A stretch of 8,889 nucleotides of DNA from Phycisphaerales bacterium (GTDB taxonomy: Bacteria > Planctomycetota > Phycisphaerae > Phycisphaerales > UBA1924), in NCBI GenBank assembly GCA_030680655.1, contig JAUXUZ010000062.1, positions 1-8,889 of the forward strand, given 5' to 3'. The notes under the pieces are model-generated. The model ran no database searches. It was not told the DNA's origin and saw only the letters and a program-made list of their open reading frames with translations. Position numbers and translations under genes: made by a program. Numbering within the stretch: the first letter of the stretch is position 1; every line of letters begins with the position of its first letter. Of the stretch, positions 1 through 5,304 are shown one piece after another.

Positions 1-908
1 GGCAGGACGCAGTCGAACATGTCAACACCCGCCAGCGCAGCGCCCAGCAGGTCGCGCTCGTAGCCCACACCCATGAGGTACCGCGGCTTCTGCTCCGGCA
101 GCAGCGGCGCGGTGTGGCGCACCACCGCCATGATCTGCTCGAACGTCTCGCCCACCGCCACGCCGCCAATGGCGAAGCCGGGCAGGTCGAGCTGCGTCAA
201 GCGCGAGGCCGACCACGTGCGTTCCTCCAGCAGCGTGCCACCCTGGATGATCCCAAAGAGCGCCTGGTCTTCCTTGCGCTGGTGCGCTTGCCAGCAGCGC
301 TCCAGCCAGAGGGCCGTCCGCTCGTTGGCGGTGCGGACACGCTTGGCGTAGTCGCCGCTGCTGCCAACCTTGTCGCGCTTGAGCACGCGGGTGAGCCGCG
401 CATCGTCGGGGTCGGCCTCGACCGACCCCGCGCTCGCGCTGGGGGGGCAGTCGTCGAAGGCCATGATGATGTCAGCGCCCAGCTGGTTCTGCACCTGGAT
501 CGCCCGCTGCGGCGACAGGTGGATCGACGAGCCATCGACGATCGACTTGAACGTCACACCCTCATCGGAAAGGGTGTTCAAGTCCGCCATCGAGAAGGCC
601 TGGTAGCCGCCGCTGTCGGTGAGGATCGGCCCGCGCCAGTTCATCAGCGCGTGGACACCTTCCTTGCCCCCCACCTTCTCCACCAGGTCAGCGCCGGGCC
701 GCAGCATCAGGTGGTAGGTGTTGGCGAGGCAGATCTGCGCACCGGTCTGCGCCAGCATGTCGGGGAGCACACCCTTCACCGTCCCGCGCGTCCCCACCGG
801 CATGAACGCCGGCGTGTCGAACGCGCCGTGGGGTGTGTGCACGCGCCCCAGCCGGGCGCGCGTCGTGCGTGACTTGGCCAGCAACTCGTAGCGGAGCGGC
901 GACGGCAT
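1..908 (-). CDS. tgt: Queuine/preQ1 tRNA-ribosyltransferase, C-terminus cut by window edge
   Basis: Bacterial Tgt swaps guanine-34 of GUN-anticodon tRNAs for preQ1 in queuosine synthesis, in the cytoplasm. The 302 visible codons run from ATG at 908 (MPSPLRYELL) to the window edge. Family landmarks are in order: HTPHGAFDTPAFMPVGT near 24-40, LANTYHLMLRPG at 61-72, LTDSGGYQ at 96-103 with the conserved Asp98, MAFDDCPP at 149-156, LFGIIQGG at 217-224, GGVAVGE at 248-254, PRYLMGVG at 275-282 and VDMFDCVL at 295-302, whose Asp299 corresponds to the catalytic nucleophile. The zinc-binding C-terminus is outside the window. Residues 157-186 are about 27 longer than the same stretch of E. coli or B. 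subtilis Tgt as I recall them. The ATG directly abuts the TGA of the upstream rhomboid gene, so the two are probably co-transcribed and translationally coupled. No strong Shine-Dalgarno is visible. Confidence 0.96.
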   Translation of the reverse strand, partial: MPSPLRYELLAKSRTTRARLGRVHTPHGAFDTPAFMPVGTRGTVKGVLPDMLAQTGAQICLANTYHLMLRPGADLVEKVGGKEGVHALMNWRGPILTDSGGYQAFSMADLNTLSDEGVTFKSIVDGSSIHLSPQRAIQVQNQLGADIIMAFDDCPPSASAGSVEADPDDARLTRVLKRDKVGSSGDYAKRVRTANERTALWLERCWQAHQRKEDQALFGIIQGGTLLEERTWSASRLTQLDLPGFAIGGVAVGETFEQIMAVVRHTAPLLPEQKPRYLMGVGYERDLLGAALAGVDMFDCVL

Positions 909-2087
909 TCAGGCGCCCCGCTCGGGCGAGGGTGTCGTCTCGCCCTTGGCCGCGGCCGTCGCCTGCCTGAGCGTCTCGCGTTCGTACTCATCCAGCGCTG
1001 CATCGCCGTGCATGTGCAGCTTCGCCAGGATGCGGTCCACCTCATCCTGATCAACCTTCCCCCCCTTCCCACCCTCCGCCGCACTCCCTTTCCCAAGTTT
1101 CGCCTTCTCCCCCTTCCCCTCCTTCTTCGGCGCGGGCCCGAAGAAGTCAAAGAAGTCGCGCAGGTGGTACATGTGCCGGATGAAGTAGTACCCCGCCAGC
1201 GCACCGCCCACGTGCGCTGCCTCACCCCCCGCGTTGCGGCTGCCAAAGAGCAGGCTCAGCAGCGCGATGCCGAAGAACAGGTAGACCGCCGGCTTGATCC
1301 GCAGCGGGATGATGTAGAGCAAGTCGATCACGCGCTGCGGCACCACGAACGCCGCCGCCAGCATGATGCCGAAGATCCCCGCGCTCGCCCCCACCAGCGG
1401 CGTCCGCGTGTCGTGGATCAGCAGCCCCGGGATGCGCACATCCGGGAAGAGGTTCCCCAGCCCGTTCAGCAGCAGATACGCCACCGCCCCGAACACACCG
1501 CACACCAGGTACAACGCCAGGTAGCGCTTGCGCCCCAGGTACTCCTCCACATCCGGCCCGAACGTCCAGAGCCCGATGAGGTTGAACGCCAGGTGCATCC
1601 ACCCAAAGTGCAGGAACTGGAACGTCACAAACCGCCAGATCTCAAACTGCCCGAACGCCTTGAACGTGGAGAAGTGCCCCCACGCCTGATCGATCGTCAT
1701 CGCCCGGTAGAACTGCGTGCCGATGCGCACCCGCGTCGGCGTCACGATCGGCGCCCCATTGGTCACCTTCTCAACCTTGCTGACACCCACCTCCAGCGCG
1801 GTCTCTTTCACCTGCTCGGCGACATCGGGGATCCACTCCACCGCCACCGGCACCGCCTGCCACCCGCCGTGCTGGGGCAGCATGAACAGCACCATCCCCA
1901 GCACCGCCACCGCGATGTTGATCGCCACCAGCCACCCCGTCATCGACCACCCGCGCGGGTTGAACCGATTCAATCCCCCACCGCCCCCTCCACCACCCGC
2001 TCCCTTCCGCTTCGACTTCCCCCCGGCGCCCCAGCGGTTCTCCTCACCACCATCAGCCCGAACGTAATCGCGGTCGTAGATGCCCAT
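909..2087 (-). CDS. Rhomboid-family intramembrane serine protease with C-terminal helical module
   Basis: A 392-aa membrane protein. The rhomboid core has HLAFN (His165, Asn169; the HxxxN oxyanion-type motif), GASAGIFG with catalytic Ser235, and EAAHVGG with catalytic His292, so the Ser-His dyad looks intact. About six membrane segments are seen near 46-71, 165-180, 189-207, 233-251, 267-282 and 290-303. The N-terminus is cytoplasm-like: a charged stretch (MGIYDRDYVRADGGEENRWG) and a polyglycine run before the first helix. The loop after the first helix is long (about 72-150). A Lys/Gly-rich linker then leads to a C-terminal module VDRILAK...LRQAT at 350-377, resembling the DUF6576-type tail of other bacterial rhomboids (recalled, not searched). 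ATG 2087 is preferred to the upstream ATG at 2243 because the extra 52 residues only translate the AAAGGGCC repeats and the hairpin. No clear ribosome site is present. Substrate unknown. Confidence 0.92.
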   Translation of the reverse strand: MGIYDRDYVRADGGEENRWGAGGKSKRKGAGGGGGGGGLNRFNPRGWSMTGWLVAINIAVAVLGMVLFMLPQHGGWQAVPVAVEWIPDVAEQVKETALEVGVSKVEKVTNGAPIVTPTRVRIGTQFYRAMTIDQAWGHFSTFKAFGQFEIWRFVTFQFLHFGWMHLAFNLIGLWTFGPDVEEYLGRKRYLALYLVCGVFGAVAYLLLNGLGNLFPDVRIPGLLIHDTRTPLVGASAGIFGIMLAAAFVVPQRVIDLLYIIPLRIKPAVYLFFGIALLSLLFGSRNAGGEAAHVGGALAGYYFIRHMYHLRDFFDFFGPAPKKEGKGEKAKLGKGSAAEGGKGGKVDQDEVDRILAKLHMHGDAALDEYERETLRQATAAAKGETTPSPERGA

Positions 2088-2131
2088 TGCGGCGAGGGTA
2101 GTCGCGAGGGGGGACGGGAAGAAGGCAGGAA

Positions 2132-2257
2132 GGCAAAGGGCCAAAGGGCAAAGGGCCAAAGGGCCAAATGAAAACCCCGAGCGCGAGCGCCCGGGGTTCT
2201 TTGCATGGCTCTGTCTTGCTTTGGCCCTTTGGCCCTTTGCCATTTGGCTCTTTGACC
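2132..2257. repeat. Inverted AAAGGGCC-type repeat arms around a hairpin
   Basis: The plus strand carries four head-to-tail AAAGGGC(C) units at 2136-2165, and the complementary CCTTTGG units lie at 2219-2241. Positions 2147-2168 and 2220-2241 are perfectly complementary over 22 bp, separated by 51 bp that contain the 2173-2198 hairpin. The result is a nested inverted structure filling most of the spacer between the fibronectin-like fragment and the rhomboid gene. Translating it gives low-complexity AKGQRAKGQ peptides, which I take as artefacts. Such units are, to my knowledge, often dispersed in planctomycete intergenic DNA. Confidence 0.8.
2173..2198 (-). terminator. Probable intrinsic terminator downstream of the FnIII-like fragment
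   Basis: A 7-bp GC-rich stem (AACCCCG paired with CGGGGTT) continues past one A-C mismatch into two further pairs, with a short loop. On the minus strand the stem is followed by TTTTCATTT, a modest T-tract, so it best fits termination of minus-strand transcription about 60 nt past the stop codon at 2260. On the plus strand it is followed only by CTTTG, so bidirectional action is less likely. If it works, the rhomboid and tgt genes need their own promoter or read-through. Confidence 0.55.
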
Positions 2258-2259
2258 AC

Positions 2260-2697
2260 TCACGCCGCCATCTTCACGCTGGCAACAGCGAACTGCCCGC
2301 CGCCACCGGTGCCGAAGTTGACGACGACCGCCGTCGCCGCGCTGAAGAGGTTGGAGCGCTGGGCCTGCACCGAGTACTGCACGCTGTCGGGGCCGGGCGT
2401 GAAGGTGTTGTCGGTGAAGGTCTTGTCGCTGCCGGCGCTGCCGATGTACTGCCACCCCCCCGGACAGGCCGAGTTGAGCCGGCGCTTGATGATGTAGACG
2501 GTGCCGGGCCCGGGCTGGCTGGCCTTCCAGTTGAGGATGATGCCACCGGTGACGGTGTCGATGCCGACGGTGATCCCGGTGACGGGGTTCGGCGCAGCGG
2601 CGGGGCCGGGGAGCGCGATGGGGTCGAGCTGCGCCAGGTCGAGCACGGTGGTCGGTGTCGCGGTGCTGTCGGCGAAGGCGCGGACCGGCGCGCCGTT
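2260..2697 (-). pseudogene. Fibronectin type III-like protein, apparently 5'-truncated
   Basis: The open frame ends in SVKMAA and holds one FnIII-like beta domain: NPVTGITVG, GGIILNWKASQPG, TVYIIKRRL, WQYIGSAGSDKTFTDNTF, VQYSVQAQRS and a Gly-rich tail NFGTGGGG. I recognise a planctomycete-type small secreted or surface protein family whose full members have about 100 further helical residues before a segment like the FADSTATPTTVLDLAQLDP seen here. That N-terminal half is missing: upstream of RAFADS the frame enters 21-bp tandem repeats and meets TGA at 2698-2700. The codons between 2697 and 2646 still have strongly GC-rich third positions, so coding character persists upstream of the only plausible start, GTG 2646 (128 aa, no good ribosome site). 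It could still be expressed from that GTG. Truncation is inferred from recalled family architecture, not from an alignment. Confidence 0.6.
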
Positions 2698-2746
2698 TCA
2701 GTCGACCGGCGCGCCGTTCGAGTCGACCGACGCGCCGTTTCAGTCG
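2684..2746. repeat. Three 21-bp tandem repeats
   Basis: Units at 2684-2704, 2705-2725 and 2726-2746 are contiguous, each beginning ACCG and containing CGCGCCGTT. Unit 2 differs from unit 1 by two or three bases in the middle (TTCGAG instead of TTTCAG) and unit 3 by one base (ACCGAC). The period is a multiple of three, so all six frames give heptapeptide repeats, such as TGAPFQS on the plus strand. In the frame of the adjoining FnIII-like gene, units 1 and 3 contain TGA while unit 2 reads through as DSNGAPV. The array marks the place where the FnIII-like coding sequence stops being recognisable. Confidence 0.9.
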
Positions 2747-2759
2747 CCCCTCCACCGAA

Positions 2760-2789
2760 CACGGCCAAGCCGAAGACGGCTTGACCGTG
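2760..2789. other. Stable hairpin next to the 21-bp repeats
   Basis: An inverted repeat with a perfect inner 6-bp stem (AAGCCG/CGGCTT, loop AAGA) extends outward through one more pair, one mismatch and five further pairs, about 12 pairs in all. No T-run follows on either strand, so I do not call it a terminator. It starts 14 bp from the tandem repeats and may be part of the same dispersed element. Confidence 0.6.
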
Positions 2790-2853
2790 CCACCCACCGA
2801 TCCGGCACCGCGGTTAGACCGGCCACCCGCCGCGCAAGGCCAAGGCGTTTTTA

Positions 2854-2960
2854 CCACAGAGACACAGAGAGCACAGAGAAGACAGGAAACTCAAAGAGGA
2901 AGAAAAAGGCTTCCTTTCCGTTGCTCTTCCCCCTCCCCCTTCCTGATCCGTGTTGATCCG
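2854..2960. repeat. Purine-rich nonamer array plus GATCCG repeat (dispersed intergenic element)
   Basis: From 2854 the plus strand runs in exact 9-nt steps: CCACAGAGA, CACAGAGAG, CACAGAGAA, GACAGGAAA, CTCAAAGAG, GAAGAAAAA (to 2907). A pyrimidine-rich stretch follows and then TGATCCG twice, 10 bp apart (2944-2950, 2954-2960). I recognise the start (TTACCACAGAGACACAGAG) as a widespread intergenic sequence whose translation yields spurious HRDTEDTEK-like database proteins. No protein is called here. Confidence 0.7.
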
Positions 2961-2970
2961 CAATGATGAT

Positions 2971-2990
2971 CAGGTCGCCGCGGCGACCTG
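2971..2990. repeat. Perfect 20-bp palindrome
   Basis: CAGGTCGCCG is followed immediately by its exact reverse complement, centred on CCGCGG, with no loop. It ends at the first flanking base on each side. The lack of a spacer fits a site for a dimeric DNA-binding protein or a cruciform, rather than an RNA hairpin terminator. Function not shown. Confidence 0.75.
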
Positions 2991-3056
2991 GCGATCGTTC
3001 TCCCGGCTCGGCGTCCGCTTCGCTCCCGTTCGCACGGTCCGAGGCCTGCCTTTGAA

Positions 3057-3209
3057 GGCGTGGGCGTGGGTTTGGCGTTGCGGGTCTGTTGAGGTTTGGG
3101 CGCCCTCCCTTCCGGTCGGGCCTCTGTGGCCTCGGGGCGTGGGCGTGGGTTTGGCGTTGCGGGTTGGTTGAGGTTTGGGCGCCCTCCCTGCCGGTCGGGC
3201 CTCTGTGGC
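3057..3209. repeat. 74-bp direct repeat, two copies offset by 79 bp
   Basis: Copy 1 is 3057-3130 and copy 2 is 3136-3209. By eye they differ at three positions only (TCTGTTG versus TTGGTTG, and CCCTTCCGG versus CCCTGCCGG). Each copy contains GGCGTGGGCGTGGG, TTGAGGTTTGGGCGCCC and CGGTCGGGCCTCTGTGGC. Neither strand gives a recognisable protein. The near-identity suggests a recent duplication or a repeated element with a 79-bp period. Confidence 0.88.
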
Positions 3210-3226
3210 AGCGGCGTTCTCTTCCC

Positions 3227-3341
3227 CTTCGAGACCTTCGGTCCCTTCGTTGAAAAAAAGACTCTTCCCCGCGCGTGGGTGCCGCAGGCTTCGAGCACGC
3301 GGAATCTCTTTGAGCCCTTCGCGCTCTTTGCGTCCTTTGAG
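3227..3341. repeat. Second nonamer array, oriented opposite to the first
   Basis: Read on the minus strand, 3341 to 3306 is four exact 9-nt units: CTCAAAGGA, CGCAAAGAG, CGCGAAGGG, CTCAAAGAG. A further 9-nt-period set of CGAAG (minus strand) lies at 3227-3231, 3236-3240 and 3245-3249, next to a seven-A run at 3253-3259. Purine-rich strands of this array and of the one at 2854 point towards each other. I regard both as members of the same class of intergenic repeat. Confidence 0.65.
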
Positions 3342-3375
3342 TTCCTGCCTTCCTCGGTGGGCGAGGCGATGTGCC

Positions 3376-4566
3376 TCAGCGGCCCTTGCCCTTCTCGGTT
3401 GAGCGTTTGAGGAACGACTGTTCCGCGCTGCTGAGGCTCGCCATGCCCTTGTCCTTGATCTTGGCGAGGATGCGGTCGAGCTCGGCGTTGTCGGCCTCCG
3501 CCCGTGCGCGGTTGGCCGCGGCGGCCTTGGCGGCCTTCTCGCGGCGCTTGGCATCGGGGCCGCCCCCCCCACCGCCCCCGCCGCCCCCACCACGCTTACC
3601 ACCGCCCCACATCCTGCCGACAACGCCCTCGCCCCCACCCCGCCACGCGTCGCCATCGCTGGGGCCCAGGCTGGCACGCCACGGCTCATCGTCGCCGCCA
3701 CCCTGCGCTGCCATGAACCGCAGCTGCTGCTTCTGCTGGTAGCAGGTGATCCCGCACATGATCGCCAGGGCGATCAGCAGCCAGCTCTGCACCGAGAGGG
3801 CGAAGAGACCAACCACCACCGCGGCGAAGAGGCCGACCGTCGTCGCCACCATCATGCTGCGGCTGTAGCCCATCCTGCGCCAGAGGATGGCCTGCAGCAG
3901 CCGGCCGCCATCCATGGGGAACATCGGCAGCAGCACGTTGAACAGCAGCAGCGCGAGGTTGGTGATGTGGAGCGTGAAGAGGGGCGTCTTGAGCCAGTCG
4001 GGGCCACCCATCCCGCCGGTGGCGCGGAGCCACGCCTCGGTGACCGCCTGCGGCGACCAGGGGTTGAAGACCAGCGACGCCAGCGGGGCGCCCAGCGCCA
4101 TCATCACACCCATGAAGACCGGCACCAGCGCAACGTTGACCAGCGGGCCGCCCGCGGTGGTGATGAAGTTCGCACGCCAGTTGTGCGGCGAGCGGCAGTA
4201 GGCGAAGCCGCCGAGCATCCACAGGAGGATGTTGTCCGCCTCGCCGCCGACTGCGCGGCAGGCGAAGCAGTGGCCCAGCTCGTGCAGCAGCACCAGCACA
4301 AAGAGCGAGGCGACGTAGGTCGCCTTGAAGGTCCAGTCGTTCACCGTCGTCAGCTCGATCGCCATCCACACGATGTAGATGAGGCTGACGCGGATGGAGA
4401 TCCCCGCCAGGCTCCCCATCGGCACCGACCACATCAGCGGGTTGTCACCCTGGGCGATGATCCGCCGCCACCACGAGGGCCGGGCGTCGTCGAACCCGCC
4501 ACCCCCCCCGCCCCAGGACCTGCCACCCCGGCGACCTCCACCGCGATTGCTGCCGAAGGTGGACAT
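3376..4566 (-). CDS. M50-type site-2 membrane metalloprotease with C-terminal helical module
   Basis: A 396-aa polytopic membrane protein. The zinc motif HELGH (His95, Glu96, His99) sits in the second hydrophobic segment, followed by a Gly-Gly turn and ILLWMLGGFA. The second metal-binding motif is NVLLPMFPMDGG, with Asp219 as the expected third ligand. Together these define an active-looking site-2 protease, which cuts substrates within the membrane; substrate unknown. The N-terminus is Gly/Arg-rich with a G6 run. After the last membrane segment (about 245-275) come a hydrophilic tail, a pure Gly run of about 11, an Ala/Lys/Arg helix, and LDRILAK...LKRST at 363-390, matching the rhomboid tail. 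Start ATG 4566 has AGGAG 11 nt upstream (4578-4582) and is preferred to the in-frame TTG at 4620, which would add 18 residues. It lies 69 bp after the Nudix gene, probably in the same transcript. Confidence 0.93.
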   Translation of the reverse strand: MSTFGSNRGGGRRGGRSWGGGGGGFDDARPSWWRRIIAQGDNPLMWSVPMGSLAGISIRVSLIYIVWMAIELTTVNDWTFKATYVASLFVLVLLHELGHCFACRAVGGEADNILLWMLGGFAYCRSPHNWRANFITTAGGPLVNVALVPVFMGVMMALGAPLASLVFNPWSPQAVTEAWLRATGGMGGPDWLKTPLFTLHITNLALLLFNVLLPMFPMDGGRLLQAILWRRMGYSRSMMVATTVGLFAAVVVGLFALSVQSWLLIALAIMCGITCYQQKQQLRFMAAQGGGDDEPWRASLGPSDGDAWRGGGEGVVGRMWGGGKRGGGGGGGGGGGPDAKRREKAAKAAAANRARAEADNAELDRILAKIKDKGMASLSSAEQSFLKRSTEKGKGR

Positions 4567-4635
4567 GAAGCGGGAGACTCCTGTGAGACGGAACACGGAG
4601 GCGGAACGCGGGGCGGTCAAAGCCGCCGCCTGAGT

Positions 4636-5268
4636 CTAGATACGCACGAACCCGCGCCGCGTGGCGAGCGCGAGGGCGACGAGGCTCTTGCCGTCGATCA
4701 TCGGCAGACCGGCGGCCCCCGTAGCGGCGGGGTCACCGTCGATCGCGGCGGCAACCTGCGCGGGCGTCATCAGCACCACGTCGATCGTCTCGCCCTCTTC
4801 CAGCGCCTGGCCGGTGTGCGTGAGCCCGGTGGCGATGAAGGGGAACATCTTCTCGCTGGTGAGGCCGGGGGTGGTGTAGAAGGAGCCGGCATCGCCCGAT
4901 GCGGTGGGCATCAGCGGCTTGATGGAGTCAGCGCGGTAGCCGGTCTCTTCGATCAGCTCACGGGCTGCGCAGTCGGCGGGGTCTTCACCCGGCTTGTCGA
5001 GCGTGCCCGCGCAGCACTCGAGCACCCACGCGCCGCCACGCTCGACGGCGTGGCGGAAGTTGCGGATGAGCACCAGGCGGCCGTCGGGCGGATCGAGCAC
5101 GGCAACCACCACCACCGCGCCGGGGTGGTTGATGATGTCGCGGGTCCGCCGCTCGCCCGTCGGGCCCTCGATCGTGAGCCGCTCGTAGCTGTACTTGGGC
5201 CCGGGGATGAGCGTGGTGCGCGAGACGACCACCGGCGCGGAGGAGGATGGCGGCTGGGACTTGACCAT
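4636..5268 (-). CDS. Nudix hydrolase, ADP-ribose pyrophosphatase-like
   Basis: A 210-aa cytoplasmic protein. The Nudix box lies at 88-111, GTLDKPGE then seven residues then RELIEETGY, with the metal-binding glutamates at 104, 107 and 108. The first loop is one residue longer than the textbook G-x5-E spacing. Upstream, GAVVVVAVLDPPDGRLVLIRNFRHAVE and WVLECCAGTLD, and downstream, SFYTTPGLTSEKMFPFIA, are typical of the ADP-ribose or nucleoside-diphosphate-sugar pyrophosphatase branch. The likely reaction is hydrolysis of a nucleoside diphosphate linked to another moiety, with Mg2+; the exact substrate cannot be read. ATG 5268 has GGAG seven bases upstream. It begins 36 bp after the sppA-like stop and precedes the M50 gene. 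Why a nucleotide-clearing enzyme sits among proteases is not evident, and simple co-transcription is enough to explain it. Confidence 0.93.
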   Translation of the reverse strand: MVKSQPPSSSAPVVVSRTTLIPGPKYSYERLTIEGPTGERRTRDIINHPGAVVVVAVLDPPDGRLVLIRNFRHAVERGGAWVLECCAGTLDKPGEDPADCAARELIEETGYRADSIKPLMPTASGDAGSFYTTPGLTSEKMFPFIATGLTHTGQALEEGETIDVVLMTPAQVAAAIDGDPAATGAAGLPMIDGKSLVALALATRRGFVRI

Positions 5269-5304
5269 CGCGGGGCTCCGGGCGGGGAGGGGGCGGCGGG
5301 GCGC

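Larger units (their letters stand above)
2698..3375. other. Gene-free repeat island
   Basis: This spacer of about 680 bp between the M50 stop and the FnIII-like remnant shows no convincing gene on either strand. Open frames across it encode Arg/Pro/Ser-rich or repeat-derived peptides with no recognisable domain. It consists almost wholly of the repeats listed separately, with short unclassified stretches between them (for example 2991-3056 and 3260-3305). I saw no tRNA or transposase. A promoter for the downstream genes could be here, but none can be pointed out with confidence. Confidence 0.75.

Noticed and set aside
2088..2243. In-frame 52-residue N-terminal extension of the rhomboid protein (ATG 2243)
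   Set aside because: It translates the AAAGGGCC repeats and the terminator hairpin (AKGQRAK..., then FGPLALCPLALC). The protein with MGIYDRDY at 2087 is complete without it.
2700..2742. TGA recoding (selenocysteine or alternative code) in the frame upstream of the FnIII-like gene
   Set aside because: The TGA triplets come from the repeat unit, other genes here use TGA as a normal stop (rhomboid, M50, zinc-ribbon protein), and the frame further upstream loses coding character.
2501..2956. Plus-strand open frame of 151 codons across the FnIII-like fragment and the repeats
   Set aside because: It is antisense to the FnIII-like coding sequence and then reads heptapeptide repeats and an HRDTESTEK-type artefact; no domain and no plausible start signal.
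3253..3285. Possible minus-strand terminator at the seven-T tract after the M50 gene
   Set aside because: The GC-rich sequence before the T-run (CCCACGCGCGGGG) allows only three firm pairs, and the tract seems to belong to the intergenic repeat. Left uncalled.
2854..3341. CRISPR-like array
   Set aside because: The periods are 9 nt and 79 nt, without unique spacers of regular length between identical repeats, and there are no cas genes.
2970..3701. Minus-strand open frame running from within the M50 gene through the repeat island
   Set aside because: It is out of frame with the well-supported M50 protein, and its sequence is Arg/Pro/Ala-rich or repeat-derived.
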